Positions 11,475-60,479 of a stretch of 64,000 nt of DNA are shown here, in pieces; the stretch's first letter is position 1, and every line of letters starts with the position of its first letter. The translations under genes were made by a program, and so were the position numbers. The stretch spans positions 81,604,335 through 81,668,334 of the forward strand of contig OZ023268.1 of assembly GCA_964006375.1 (NCBI GenBank). Reading direction: 5' to 3'. Source of the DNA: Tillus elongatus. Its lineage: Eukaryota; Arthropoda; Insecta; Coleoptera; Cleridae. The notes under the pieces are model-generated. The model was not told the DNA's origin. It saw nothing but the letters and a program-made list of their open reading frames with translations, and made no database searches.

Positions 11475-12120
11475 CACTGTCGATGACATCAACTTAATGG
11501 GGCATGCTACTCTCGAGTACAGTGAAAGCATTGAGAGAACTGGAATGAGCAATTAGCAGGACAAAATGTAAGAGTACAAATAAAATTAATCTAAGACAAC
11601 ATGCATATGATGACAGAAGGCAGTCACAGCAAATGTCCAACATACACTTTAAATACAAGTTTAAGGAACTAGAGGATTTCACACAAATACTATGCTCAAC
11701 ATTAGTGAGATTGACGTGGAGATACTACATCAAATCCTGCCGTCAAGCAAAGTATATTACAGTCCGTGTAGCAAATAAATCTCAGACTGTAGCGAAAAAC
11801 ATAGCTCTTCCATACAAAATTCTCATAATTAAAGTTTTAACTTTTACCCCGGAAACCCAGACTCTTGGAAACAAACAAACAAACGTTGAAGATACTAGGA
11901 TACATTCAAGAGACTAAATTCTTATAAAAGGCATGTTGCCGTGTAGGAAATGTCCTGTGGAACTTAGAATCATATCGGCTCTAGAACAAAATCCCCTTCT
12001 CTAAGAGTGTTAAGATTACAAGGCTACAATAGCTGCGACATGTCTATAGAATGCAGGATCTGAAGTAAGTAAAGAGAAACCACTAATAAGACAAAAGGGA
12101 TTTAACGGCACGGTCGACTA
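11475..12120 (+). pseudogene. Decayed LINE reverse transcriptase, C-terminal part
   Basis: Read across several frames, the segment follows the order of a non-LTR RT tail. TVDDINLMGHATLEYSES stands in for the YADD box. Then comes EIDVEILHQILPSSKVYYS, KSQTVAKNIAL, PETQTLG and, near 12000-12060, KITRLQ then LRHVYRMQD (cf. RLQWLGHVYRM). Many stops and frame changes are present. A plus-strand ORF at 11633-11917 covers part of it. Clade assignment to an RTE-like LINE is inference. Confidence 0.65.
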
Positions 12121-12599
12121 AAGTTATGACACGAGGTAAGCGCCAAAATTTCCCGTCCTGATATATATCCAGGGTATCGCAGCCTGTCAGTTTCAGGGGG
12201 CGCCAAAATCATAATATAATATATGGTTGAAAATAAAAAACTTGCTCCACAGAGCGCCTAGCATGCAGCGCACGTTCTATCAATTATTCATTTGATTTTA
12301 AAACGCCCAGTTAGTTTTTGCACATCCTAAGGGCGGCACATTCTGAAGTGCTCTCGGAGCAGCTGCAGTGCAGAGGATTGTTGTCAACATCTAATGGCGC
12401 GAATTTTAATTTAAACTTATTTCAAACTTATTTTTTTTACTCCTCGGGGTGGAACAAATTAAAAAAAGTGAGGAGTCCCGATTCTACGTAACTACTATCA
12501 TATTTTCCACATAGCTGTGATAATGTACTCTCCACAGAAAGACAACGAATTTAGTGTCCATGACTTCGCTACAAAGAAAATATTCACATTCCTGTACTC

Positions 12600-13340
12600 A
12601 TAAACTTCTGAAACGTTGTATTACTCAAATTTTAACAAAAAAAATTGTTAATTTTCACTAAATCACCCCTCATTTATCCTCTACTCTTTAAAGCGATCTT
12701 ACCTAATAAAAATCCGCAGCGCTCCTTTGTCGGGTGCTAATTGAATACCCAATGTGAAGATGATATTTCAATTTGTTCGAAAGTTATTACGCGTACCAGC
12801 AGGCAGACATGCAGGCCGACAAACCGACAGACAAAAAATTGTTGTTCCAGAATCAAGTTTTCTATATGTTTTGAGACTTTTTAGCAAAAAAATCGAAATT
12901 AGTATCACCGATATTCCACCCCCAAACATTTAACCTCTAATTTAATTTCAGCACAGAATACCAGTTTTTTTTAATGAAATTGAAAGTTTTCTAATAAACA
13001 AACCCTAAAACGTTATATTACTAGAGTTTTAACGAAAAAATGTCAATTTTCACCAAATCACCCCCCATTCATCCCCTACCGTCTGGAACGATTTTACAGG
13101 AAAAGCATCCGAACCGTTAGTTTGTCGGGTGCTAACTATGTACCAAAATTTGAAGACGATATCTCAATCCCTTCTAAAATTATCGTGGCTGCAAACAGAT
13201 AGACATACAGACCGACAGACAAACAAATTTCGTTCTCAAATCATATTTTCTATTAGTTTTGTCCCTTTTTACGAAGTTTAAGCGAAAAAAAATTGAAATT
13301 TTTCTCACCGATGCGATACTTCCACACGTGACGATGTGGA
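12600..13340. repeat. Tandem duplication, two ~320-bp diverged units
   Basis: Two units offset by about 395 bp share the same order of landmarks: TTTTAACRAAAAAA, AATCACCCC, TTTGTCGGGTGCTAA, a run of GACAGACA-like units, and a terminal TCACCGAT. No coding sequence is seen. The units are similar but not identical, so the duplication or double insertion is not recent. Confidence 0.7.
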
Positions 13341-13581
13341 AGTAAAACAACCCTGGAACATGCTAAGACTCACCTAAGTTTGTTACGTCTTCGATGATGT
13401 AATATTTTAAATTACAAGCTAATTACAGAGATGTCATGAAATTAAGTTTGAATAAACAAAATTTTTTTCACCGAAATTGTAAAATTGTCTGGATATCTTA
13501 AAAAACAAATTATACATCATATAAATTTCCAACAATCCAATTTGGTGTTTTTTAAATATACTAATATTTAACATGGAACTG

Positions 13582-46390
<32,809 letters not shown>

Positions 46391-46559
46391 CTGCAAAAAA
46401 ACATGACACATTATTAAAACATACATCTTTAATTTGCGCTAAATATTTAACACAGCATTCAACATTGTTACAGAAACATTCAAATTACTATAATTACTTA
46501 ATTTAAATTTAACTGCAGTTTGTGAACCAGCCACAAAATCATTAATCTAAAAAAGTTTG

Positions 46560-49500
46560 AGAGAACACTTTCGAAAAAAATAAGTGCCCTGCGGGTGCTT
46601 AAGTAGCAAAAACTGACAACTTATAATTTTATAACTTTTGTGTATCAGATGAACCCTCTGTATCCGACCATAAGGTTCGACATTGAGGCAGTAATTACGT
46701 GTGTGGGGGAGTGCAAGGTACTCAGGTTTACCGACTGGGATGCCTAGAGGATGCATGTTCAGCGGGGAACCCAAGAGCTGGAATGTGATCTGGACACTGC
46801 AGAGCACTTGAAGAAGCCTCAATTCACCTAAATCAAATTATAAAGTTTGTCTATCGAGAGTAGCTGCACTGTTAAGCAAAAGGCAACCCAAAATGCCATG
46901 CCTTGATAGAACAGCGAACAAAGCAAGCTTGCGGTCAGGACGCTGTTTAATAGGACAAAAAGGACTGGGAACTCCTCCTATAACAAAGAACTAAGACGAT
47001 CTGAAAGGAGAACCTGGAGACAGTTTTGCAAAGGGATGCATGAACTAGACACACAGTGTCTACAGAAAATCCTATCGAAGATCCACTCAAACCGCATTGA
47101 TCTACTTAATAAGCCAAACGGTGAATATACAAACAGCCTAGACGAGAGCACTAGAGTTCTCCTGCAGGCTCATATTTCAGACTCACAAAACATTGAAGAT
47201 AATTTACACCAGAGCAGCTCATCTGATCAAGGGTTAAAAAACCCAGTGAGGGTGGGAAAAAACTGACAAAACTTTTCAGCATTAACGGAATTAAATGGGC
47301 GATATAGAGTTTTAAACCTTATAAATCTCCTGGATAAGACGGCATGTTTTCAGCTTTGCTACAGCGAGATTTTGACATATTAAAACTTCACGTGCAGCGA
47401 ATATTCAAGGCTATAGTTTAACCCTAGAGTATATTTCGCAGGTAGGGAGAAGCAATTGTGGTGTTTCACATTCAATACATTAGAAGCGAAACTCTCACCA
47501 GAAAATCGCTTCATGTACAATAGTTCGCGCAGGCGGACAAGGGTATCGAAAAACTTTTGTGCCCAAAGAAGTGGCCCTCGGCAATGCATTGATATAAAGA
47601 CAACACCTCACATCAATTCATCAAATGAACCTTGCAAGCAAGGAAAGTGGAATTCACCATTGTAACATGGATTGAGTCAGTTCTAAAAGCCGCAACAGTG
47701 CGCAACAATAACGACGGCAAAAGGTTGTCCTCGGGGGACCATGCTATCGCCTTTGCTGTGGCCATTCATTGTTGATGAACTTATGACTACATTGAGCGGA
47801 GCTGGATTTAGAGTCCAAGGATACGCAAATGATATCGTCATAACAGTAAAGGGCAATCATTATGTGCCATAACTAGTATTATGCGAACAGTCTTAAATAT
47901 TATCAATTATAAGGAACTGGTGCGATAGAGGGGCTTACTGTCAATTCTCACAAGACAGTTCTTGTCTTATTCACGAACAGAAGGAAACTAAATCTAAAAG
48001 CCCCCACTCTGTATAGATAAGATAAAGTTTTCTAATTAAGTGAAATATTAAGGGATATTCTTAGACCAAAAACAGGATTGAAACATGCATTTGACAAAAA
48101 CTCTGGAGCGCCACAATGTTGATATGAAATTGCCGAAGACTTGTATGGCATGATGGTTGAATCCTAGAATGGTACATTGGATATATAAAACTTTGGTTAA
48201 ACCCATGTATCTATGATAGGATGACCAAAAACTCAGCGATCCTCGGCAAAAAGCAAATTGCAAAAATTGCAGAGGCTGATCTATCTTAAAATAACGGAAG
48301 CTATGACATCATGCCCTACAGCTTGAATAGAGGCAATGCTGAATCTGACTTCAGTGCAGATATTTGTGAAGAAAGAAGTATCACTAGGTGCCTCAAGACT
48401 ATTTTAACCAGACAAATTTAAACCAGAAATCTTGGTTGGTCGCTTAAGGAACCTGGAAATTATTCCATTGGAGTCAATCGTCAAACTAACAGATCAAACG
48501 ACAGTTGAACTGGACTTCATAGTTCCATTTGACGTAGTCATAAGTGAGCGTCAAGCATGGGACAGACACAGTGAAAGGCTGACAAACAACTCATCTATAT
48601 GGAATACAGACGGGTAAAAGCAAATAGAAGCAACAGGACTGGGAATAAGAAGACCTAACTTTCGACTCGCTTAGCTCCTAGGAAAAACTTCCACCACCTT
48701 TTACGCAAAATTTCTTGGTATAAATCTCTATGTACAAAAGTGTATACAAAGAAGACTCAAAATTACAAAGATCTATATTTTTTCAGACAGTCAGGCAGTA
48801 CTAAACTCTGAAATCATTTAAAACCGAGTCTAAACTGGCATGGTACTGCAAAAGTCCTTGAAACCAACTCGCTGCTAACAGCAAATTCACACTGATGTGG
48901 GTACCAGGACATTAAAGCATCGAAGGAAAGGAGGACTCTGGTAGCTTTGTAAAACTGGTCTTAACAATATCATTCTATGGTTCGGAGCCTTATGTAGCGT
49001 AAGGAAAAGCTATTCACGAAGTGAACTTGATACTACGGAGAAAACCAAATGCGGCCATACTGGAGGAAAACGCCAGGATTAGGCAAGCAAAACGTTTGTC
49101 ACCATATCAACAGAGAAGTCTCAACTGTGACTTGAATTGAGCAAAAATGACTTAATAATGATCAGAGGACTTTTCACGTAACACTTTCCAGTAAGTTATC
49201 ACCTTATGAAGATGGCTAGGTTGTACAGTGAAAACTGCAGATAATGTACTAAGACAGGGAAAACACTAGAAAGTTTGCGATTGCATGGCTAAGTGATGCA
49301 GAAGACGTGGTGAAACAACTGGCTGCTAACAGAAAATTAACACTGATGTGGGTACCAGGACATTAAAGCATTGAAGGAAAGGAGGACGCTGGTAGCTTTG
49401 CAAAACTGGTCTTAACAACACCATTCTATGGTTCAGAGCCTTATTTAGCTTAAGGAAAAGCTATTCACGAAGTAAACTTGATACTACGGAGACAACCAAA

Positions 49501-49690
49501 TGCGGCCATACTGGAGGAAAACGCCAGGATAAGGCAAGCAAAACGTTTGTCACCATATCAACAGAGAAGTCTCAACTGTGCCTTGAATTGAGCAGAAACG
49601 ACTTAATAATGGTCACAGGACTTTTCACGTAACATTTTCCAGTAAGTTATCACCTTATGAAGATGGGTAGGTTGTACAGTGAAAACTGCA
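46560..49690 (+). pseudogene. Heavily decayed jockey-like LINE ORF2
   Basis: Reading across frames gives the endonuclease end (VSDEPSVSDHK), the linker (LRRSERRTWRQFCKGMHEL, LLNKPNGEYTNSLDEST), RT motifs (KPYKSPG, a GCPQGG-like GCPRGP near 47735, LTVNSHKTVLVLFT-like, SNXVKYXGIF) and RNase H (SERQAWDRHS, SIWNTDG, IFSDSQAVLNS, WVPGH). Stops and frame changes occur throughout. The RNase H end and 3' tail are duplicated (48861-49236 and 49312-49687). It belongs to the same general class as the 36.8 kb fragment but is much older. Confidence 0.85.
48861..49687 (+). repeat. 451-bp-offset tandem duplication inside the LINE
   Basis: ACTGATGTGGGTACCAGGAC occurs at 48891 and 49342. The following 340 bp is nearly identical in the two copies, including ACCAAATGCGGCCATACTGG. 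About 75 bp of unduplicated-looking sequence lies between. The similarity is higher than expected from the decay of the LINE itself, so the duplication came later. Confidence 0.88.
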
Positions 49691-49984
49691 GATAAATAAA
49701 TTTTTTTGGATATATCTTATTGAGACATAATAAATTGCTAAGAGCATTATTAAGACAGATGCTTGAAAAAAATTAAGAGGTAAAGCTATATGAAACTTGG
49801 TTCTGCTAATGAACTGCGAAAGCTACAATTAAATGAAAAGAGCTGCCGATGGCAGAGAGACATGGTTACGACGACGAGGCGACATCGCCTTTAAACTATG
49901 ATGATGTCGAAAACCAATAAGACTGTGAAGGCAGGTTACACAAAAATGAACAACGTATACACACCCAAAAGCAACAACTAACAC

Positions 49985-50060
49985 CGCCGCGGTTCGCTCC
50001 TTAGCACTTGGCGCTACTGGCGCAACGGCATTTCCACTAGACCACGAAAGTGTTTTCTAA
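49985..50060 (-). other. Possible tRNA-like SINE remnant
   Basis: On the minus strand TTTCGTGGTCTAGTGGAAAT contains an A-box-like TGGTCTAGTGG. No good B-box follows at the expected distance, so it is not a functional tRNA gene. Confidence 0.25.
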
Positions 50061-51045
50061 AATGCTTTGCTTAACACAGCAGCGAAGAAAAAATTAAGAA
50101 AAACTTTTACCATAATGTCTTTGAATTTGCGAACAATTTTACTAACAACTTTTTGAACCATTTTAATTTAAACTACGTAACAAAATGTGTATAGGTAACT
50201 ACTTCATGAAAAGCTTAATAAAACTAACTAGATACGTTTTGATCAAGCTTTTTTATATATAATATAAAAGAAAATATATAAACACAAGTGACTCAATGTT
50301 CCCTAAATTATAAACTTAGTATTAGAGGAAATAACAGGTATATCTATACGCAAATGAGTGACTCACTGGTTTTAATTGCTTCAGTAGTGGACGATATTCT
50401 GTAAATATTTGCTCAATATAAGAGTTGATTCAGATATTATACCATACAGCATGATCTAGAATTTATTATAAAACCTAATCAATAACTAAAAGCCTATAAA
50501 GTAAGATTTGTAACCTGTGGTGATCACTAATAAATACACGTCGGAGAAACCTAATTCATCAAAACCTAAAAGTAAATGACTTTTTTTAGCAATTATATAA
50601 TCTAAATGAAAGACCAGCATTATACATGGTGATTTTCATAGTTTTTTAGAAAGTATTAAAACGTGAGAAATCGATTTCAACAAGATTTGTATTTTTGGAT
50701 TGAGGCTGGTGGACGAGATTTTCAATACTTCTCAAGTAATATTTCAGCTACTAGGCAAACCCCAGCTTTTGTATACACTTTTAAATCAAACCTTTTTTTG
50801 TCATAAATTTTTAGGCAATACTTTTATTTTGAATTTTCTCTCTATCCCCGCAAGAATTTCAAAGATTTTCAAAACAGAGTACACGATTAAGTAGATAACG
50901 GAGGACCCGTCAAACTGATGTGTCACTTGACCGATCCCACTTACTAATTAAAATTTGCCCTATTTAAGGTGATAAAGTAGCAGGTTTGACATTAGGTGAA
51001 AATGTATACCCTCAAAAGCAAAATCGACCTGCCCGAACGTTTTTC
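50061..51045. other. AT-rich DNA, nothing recognised
   Basis: No repeat or coding signal could be recognised. Confidence 0.45.
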
Positions 51046-51059
51046 AAACAGATAACTTT

Positions 51060-51413
51060 AAATACACTAAAGCCCGCTCGCACAGTTTTCGGTGGGCCTG
51101 CCTGTAAACATATATGTTCAATACAGAGCAGGAATTGCAAAATGTAATAAAAACTTTCAAGGACACGGAGTTTACGAAATTCATTGATCTGACTGCTTCC
51201 AAACTTGCATAGGAGTAAACGAGTAGACGTATCCACAATAGAACACTCCCTCGCAGTTAGAAAATCCAACCCCTCATCCGCACTGGCCATGAATCATGTA
51301 CATACAGGACAAAAAATAGACGTCGACATGCCAAAACAATAGCCGCGGTCTACAACTTCGAAAGCAAATATATCCGCGAAGCAAGCGAGATCAAAAAATG
51401 TCACGATTGTTTA
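51060..51413 (+). pseudogene. Penelope-like element, GIY-YIG endonuclease fragment
   Basis: Reading across frames, NFQGHGVYEIHxSDCFQTCI matches the GIY-YIG opening (GVYxxxCxxCxxxYIGxT) of Penelope-like elements. SALAMNHVHTGQKIDVDMPK, then AAVYNFESKYIREASEIKK, matches its end. Two frame changes and an early stop make it inactive. The reverse transcriptase upstream is absent or unrecognisable. The complementary ORF at 51012-51290 is a shadow. Confidence 0.75.
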
Positions 51414-51691
51414 AATAAGTAATGGATGGTCTTTCACTTCCGATTACTTGCGTACCTGTTATATCCTCATTAAAAACACACAAACAGACAATTAATCTAA
51501 TAGACAACTAACTGCTCCATGATGTGACCTCACCTGACCTGACCCAACAAATACCTCTAATCCACTTAATCCTAAAAGTACCGTTACGAAAGCACATAAC
51601 TTAACAGAACTTGACTAGAGTAATTACACTGACAACGAGGCAGGTAGATGAAAGGTTGTAAATAATACAAGACTTACGACGAACTGTCCGA

Positions 51692-51722
51692 TCTCTCTCT
51701 CTCTCTCTCTCTCCCTCTCTCT
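51692..51722. repeat. (CT)n microsatellite
   Basis: About 31 bp of CT dinucleotide with one interruption. Confidence 0.95.
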
Positions 51723-51726
51723 GGTC

Positions 51727-52097
<371 letters not shown>

Positions 52098-52412
52098 TGT
52101 CCCCGGATTGACGCATGAATAGGTGAAAAAGTAATTTTTTGCGTTGAAACTTCATTTTCTGGGATTAAGCCTTGCTTGAATAGAAAATAATGTGTGTCAT
52201 AATTTGAATTTCCAAAAATCAAGTATGCCTTGGAAATTTACAAAAACTAATTTTTTACACTTCTAAGTGGCCTTTTTTCTAAGAGATACAAAAAAACTTT
52301 CTAAAAAAGATGAGCGGAAAGAAAAACTGAGTAGAATACAAAATTTTAAAATCCTAAGTCAGCCTTGATATTTTGAAATTCTGAAAACAAATAGTATGCT
52401 ATGGAAGAAAAG

Positions 52413-52733
52413 TCTGGACGCAGCAAGTGCGTTATGGTAGTGAATTTTCATAGAAATGATCGGGAACCAAATATTTTTATAACTTTTTTTCTTGTAAGAT
52501 AGAAATCTAAATTTTGGTATATAGTTTGCTTTTAAAAGCATAAATCTACATACCAAATTTGGTTATCATAGCTTTTTTATTTTTGGAGATTTAATTTTTT
52601 TCAGAAACAAACACAAAAATTGAAACTAACCCCTGATATGGGTTCTAGGGGTCCTAGTTCGCGCTCATTTGAAAAAAAATTTCGAAATTCTGGATCTCCC
52701 CATTAGTGAATTATTTCTACGAAAATTCACTAA
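52413..52733 (+). mobile_element. Helitron-like element, copy D, compact
   Basis: TCTGGACGCAGCAAGTGCG opens it, and the hairpin arm AAAATTCACTAA closes it at CTAA (52730-52733). It is only 321 bp and lacks both the 141-bp module and the (TA)n. The 5' block passes straight to the ATTGAAACTAACCCCTGATA module. It shows the minimal mobile unit of the family. Confidence 0.85.
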
Positions 52734-52845
52734 AAAACGCATAAAATGATATTTTACCAGTTGTCAAAAATAGTTGATTGCAATTATTGCCGTAGCTGTA
52801 CTTTAAAACTAATCCGAACCTAACTGTGAATAATAAAATGAAAGG

Positions 52846-53169
52846 CCTGGGCGCAGCAAGTGCGTTATGGTATGAATTTTCATAGAAATGATCTGGCATC
52901 AAATATTTTTTTATAACTTTTTTTCTTGTAAGATATAAATATAAATTTTGATATATAGTTTCCTTTTAATATTGTAAACTTGCATACCAAACTTGGTTAC
53001 CATAGCTTTTGTATTTTTTGAGTTAAAAATTTTTTCCGAAAGAAAACCCAATATTTTCCCGGAAAGCCTGATTCCATTTTCTTGGCTAACGAACTTATTC
53101 AAGCCACTTACAAAGAGAAGGTGCACTACAATTTCTTTTAAAATTGGACTATTACTTTTTGAGTTCTCA

Positions 53170-53248
<79 letters not shown>
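52846..53248 (+). mobile_element. Helitron-like element, copy E, interrupted
   Basis: The 5' end CCTGGGCGCAGCAAGTGCG and the 5' block are followed by one copy of the TTTTCCCGGAAAGCCTG module and (TA)n at 53173-53248. There the transposon at 53251 begins. TA-rich sequence resumes after it at 55107 (ATATATGC). The usual 3' module is not found beyond it, so the 3' end was lost. Confidence 0.75.
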
Positions 53249-53250
<2 letters not shown>

Positions 53251-53252
<2 letters not shown>

Positions 53253-55106
53253 GGTGGCGCATTGAAAACGAAATAGACCGATTTGTGCCCAAAGAAAATT
53301 TTTTTAAGAAACGCTGAAACACGTCAATTTTAATATTGAGGGGGACATGTTTTGACATAAAACTCAACTTTGTCACATCAACCCCTTAAGGGTGGTGATG
53401 ACAACCCTTATATTTTAAATAGGGAACATGAGTCTAGTGTTACATCATTTGAAAGCTCTTTCTTTTCTCAATTCAGCACACTAATTTTTTTGGAGTTTTA
53501 TCAACTCGTTTAAAAATTATTCACAGTTGGAGTTGCAAGAACGTATTTCATTCATTGTGATAAGAAATGCACTGATTAGTCAATTTTTGGTTAAAAAAAC
53601 TAAAAAACAAAACCAAACGTTCAAAAATGTTTATTCAGTTAAGTAGGTGTTCAAACTGTTGACCACCAGCTTCCATACAAAAGTACAAATTTTGTTAAAA
53701 ACGAGCTCTGACATTCTGGAGCATTTGTGGAGTTATTAGACGGCATTCTTCAACAATGCGTCGTCGTAATTCTTCCAGAAAATCCGGTTCTGTTGCGTAA
53801 ATTCTACTCTTTAAATGTCCTCATGGAAAGAAGTCTAAAGGAGTTAAATCCGGTGATCTAGGGGGCCACTCAATAGCAGCTCTACGCCCAATCCATTGTC
53901 CTGGAAACTCTCTGTTTAAAAACTTCCTAAGACGTTTTGAAAACTGCGGAGAAGCTGCATCTTGTTGAAACACTAATTGATTTTCTTGATAGCGATCATC
54001 ATTTTCAACAATGTCAATTAGTAGAGGGTAAACGATATCTTCTAGTATTGCCATCAAGAAAAATTGGTCCGATTAAACGGTCTCCAAAAATGCCAGTCCA
54101 GACATTCAATTTCTGTGGAGTTTGAGTGTGGACTTCGTGAAAATTTCTTGGATTAATATCTGCCCAATAACGACAATTATGACGATTGACTGTAGAGTTG
54201 AATAAAAACGTACACTCGTCTGAAAAACAGATATTGAACAGAAATTTACCGTTATCAGCTATTCGTGCAGTCATAACTTCACAAAACTCCAGCCGCCGAT
54301 CAAAATCATCTTCATTCAGTTGTTGTACAAGATGAATTTTATACGGGTTATGATGCTTCAATATTCGCTGAATAATTCTTCTTTTGATGTTTGAAAGAGT
54401 GGCCAATTTTTTCGAGCTCAAAGTTGGATCTGCAGCAATTTGTCATAAAACTTTAATCTCAGTAGTCTCATTTCTAACTGAAAATTCACGTTCAGGATCC
54501 CGTTTCTTGTTGGCTACTGAACCACTTTGTCGAAACTTTGTAACTAACTCCAAAATGTATTTTCTGTTAACATGTCTGTTCGGATGTTGTTCATCAAACA
54601 AATTTGCGGTACGGTTAGCACAGTCATCGTTTTTGAAAAAAAGAGTAATTATTTGAACTCTTTCTTCTACAGAATACACCATTGTGAAATTAATTTTCGG
54701 TAGTACTATCAAGTATCAAACCGACCGATAAACTGAAATAATAAATCGCATTCCGATAAGAAATGTTCTGATAGTCAATTTTTTGTTTGCAAACCAACAA
54801 AACATTGACTATAAGTTTTTGCATCTTCAACTGTGAATAATTTTTAAACGAGTTGATAAAACTTTCAAAAAAATTAGTGTACTGAATTCAGAAAAGAAAA
54901 AGTTTTCAAATGATGTAACACTCGACCCATGTTCACTATTTAAAATATAAGGGTTGTTATCACCACCCTTAAGGGGTTGATGTGACAAAGTTGAGTTTTA
55001 TGTTAAAACATGTCCCGTTCAATATTAAATTTGCGCGTTTCAGCGTTTCTTAAAAACAAATTCTCTGGACGCAAATCGGTTTGTTTCGTTTTCAATGCGC
55101 CACCCT
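53251..55106 (-). mobile_element. DD41D-type transposon with ~280-bp inverted repeats
   Basis: The left end reads AGGGTGGCGCATTGAAAACG and the right end is its complement (TTTTCAATGCGCCACCCT). The arms reach to about 53525 and from about 54818, sharing ACCCTTAAGGGG-type and AAACGAGTTGATAAAA blocks. It inserted into the (TA)n of Helitron-like copy E. Length is about 1,856 bp. The transposase is on the minus strand. Confidence 0.92.
53640..54712 (-). pseudogene. Transposase of the 53.3 kb element, three lesions
   Basis: The N-terminal DUF4817-type helix-turn-helix is MVYSVEERVQIITLFFKNDD, then ANLFDEQHPNRHVNRKYI. The catalytic part has CFSDECTF (first Asp), VFQQDAASPQF (second Asp) and RSPDLTPLDFF (third Asp), with 41 residues between the second and third by hand count. 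The C-terminus is GHLKSRIYATEPDFLEELRR. Lesions are a TGA at 54443-54445, loss of about a dozen codons with a frame change near 54050, and TGA replacing Trp after DFFP near 53822. Otherwise it is well preserved, so it is the youngest of this group here. Confidence 0.93.
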
Positions 55107-55487
55107 ATATATGCATTACTACTATAAATCAACATAGAACGCTCGGACCAGGTTTGAGGATTTGCAACCCTGTTGTAAACAGAAAAAGTTTATTTTTGTA
55201 TTTCAAATAATACATAACAAAAACGTTGCATACGTAAATTCTAACAATTTCATTTCTTTTGACTTTAAGATTATTTTAGAACATATTTACATAACTGTAC
55301 GCAATGTTTGAATTACCAAATACTATTTGCTTTTCTTGTTTTGTTTTATTGTTCCTGTAATACATCTAGTGACGTGAAAACTATAAGATTACGAAGTAAA
55401 TTGGAATAGAATATGTTTATAAGTTACTTGTATTACTTATGATTTCTAGGCTGATGACCAGAGACAGTCTACAAATAGTAAAAAAAA
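55107..55487. other. AT-rich DNA, nothing recognised
   Basis: No recognisable repeat module or coding sequence lies between the transposon and Helitron-like copy F. Confidence 0.45.
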
Positions 55488-57289
<1,802 letters not shown>

Positions 57290-57752
57290 AAACAGCATTG
57301 ACGCTTATGATGGCTATTGCTTAAAAGTAGAATGCTGGTCCCGTAAGAAGTAGCTGATCATCATCATTCCAGTGTAAAGGGAATGTCGCCTAGTCGTCTC
57401 AGCCACGACTCCCTCCCCCTCCAACATTTTTTTTTCATTTCTGTAGTGGTTCCTCACCTTATCAGTTAGGCGCAAGTTTCCACAAGTCTCCCTCTTCGTC
57501 TACCTCTTTTCTTTTTTTAAGTAACTACGTGTTCTTCAAAAAAGTTATTATGTCTCAGAATATGACCAACAAATTTTCCCTTCCTCCTTTCAATCTCTTT
57601 TAGCACTCATCTATCATCTCCCATCTCTTCTAGCACACGTTTATTCGCTTGTCTATCGATGAACCTTGCCTTTCTCATTTTTCTTCATGTCCTACCCATT
57701 CAAAGTCCAGTGTTTGGCGCACTACTTTATAATACTTCATACGTATGACTTG

Positions 57753-57754
<2 letters not shown>
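57290..57754. other. Pyrimidine-rich DNA, nothing recognised
   Basis: It is rich in CTCTTC-type stretches, with no ORF beyond the short one running into the next microsatellite. It could be part of a decayed element. Confidence 0.4.

Positions 57755-57830
<76 letters not shown>
57755..57830. repeat. (TA)n microsatellite
   Basis: About 76 bp of pure TA. Confidence 0.97.
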
Positions 57831-57832
<2 letters not shown>

Positions 57833-57837
57833 TTTGC

Positions 57838-58045
57838 AAACTTCTACGCCACCTAAAGAATACACCGAGACATTCTCTTCACACTCATGTATCCGGTAAC
57901 TGAAATTTTCGGTCACATGCTGGAGCATCACTCTTGCAATAGCGTTGATTTCATCTGTGACCATTTGTGTTATAACATTTAAGTTCGGTGGTAATGAGTT
58001 GAAAACTTTACTTTCTAAGTACTCATTCTTGATGTCCTTTTGCAC
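57838..58045 (-). pseudogene. C-terminal scrap of a DUF4817-like transposase
   Basis: LPPNLNVITQMVTDEINAIA, then RVMLQHVTENFSYRIHECEE, resembles the C-terminal tail of the D41D transposases (I..EI..I.P.ML..V...F..R...C...). The catalytic part is not present. The open frame simply continues into the (TA)n. Confidence 0.45.
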
Positions 58046-58364
58046 TTGGTTTATCCGGCATTGTGCTTCCAGTCTCTTCCAATTTGGGCACCTAATGCTT
58101 GACTAAATTCAGATTTTGTACATTTTTCATGGTCGTTAAATTAAAATGTGTCCTGTAAAGATATCAATGAATAGTGTATAAATCGTTGTTTTTATAACAC
58201 GCTCGCACGCAAAATGCGCGCTACGGTCCCGTGAAACTATCCATCGCTACTAAACTAAACAAGCGCGCTAAATGTTTAAAACATCCATTATTTATTTGAG
58301 AGAAGAGATGCTTTGGAGTTCATGGCTTATAAAGTTCAACCACTTAAATTTAATGCATGGCTGC

Positions 58365-60350
<1,986 letters not shown>

Positions 60351-60442
60351 AAATGTATAATATTGGAAGGTTATCTATCATCCACAGACAAAATTTAAAA
60401 TAAATACGTTTAAGCAGGTCCAATTATGTATTAAAAAATGTA

Positions 60443-60478
60443 TGAAAATTCGCTACCATCACACACTTACTGCGTCGA
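60443..60478 (-). mobile_element. Helitron-like 5' end fragment
   Basis: AAAATTCGCTACCATCACAC, then ACTTACTGCGTC, is a reverse-oriented 5' end of the family, about 100 bp from the edge of the (GT)n array. Confidence 0.6.
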
Positions 60479-60479
60479 T

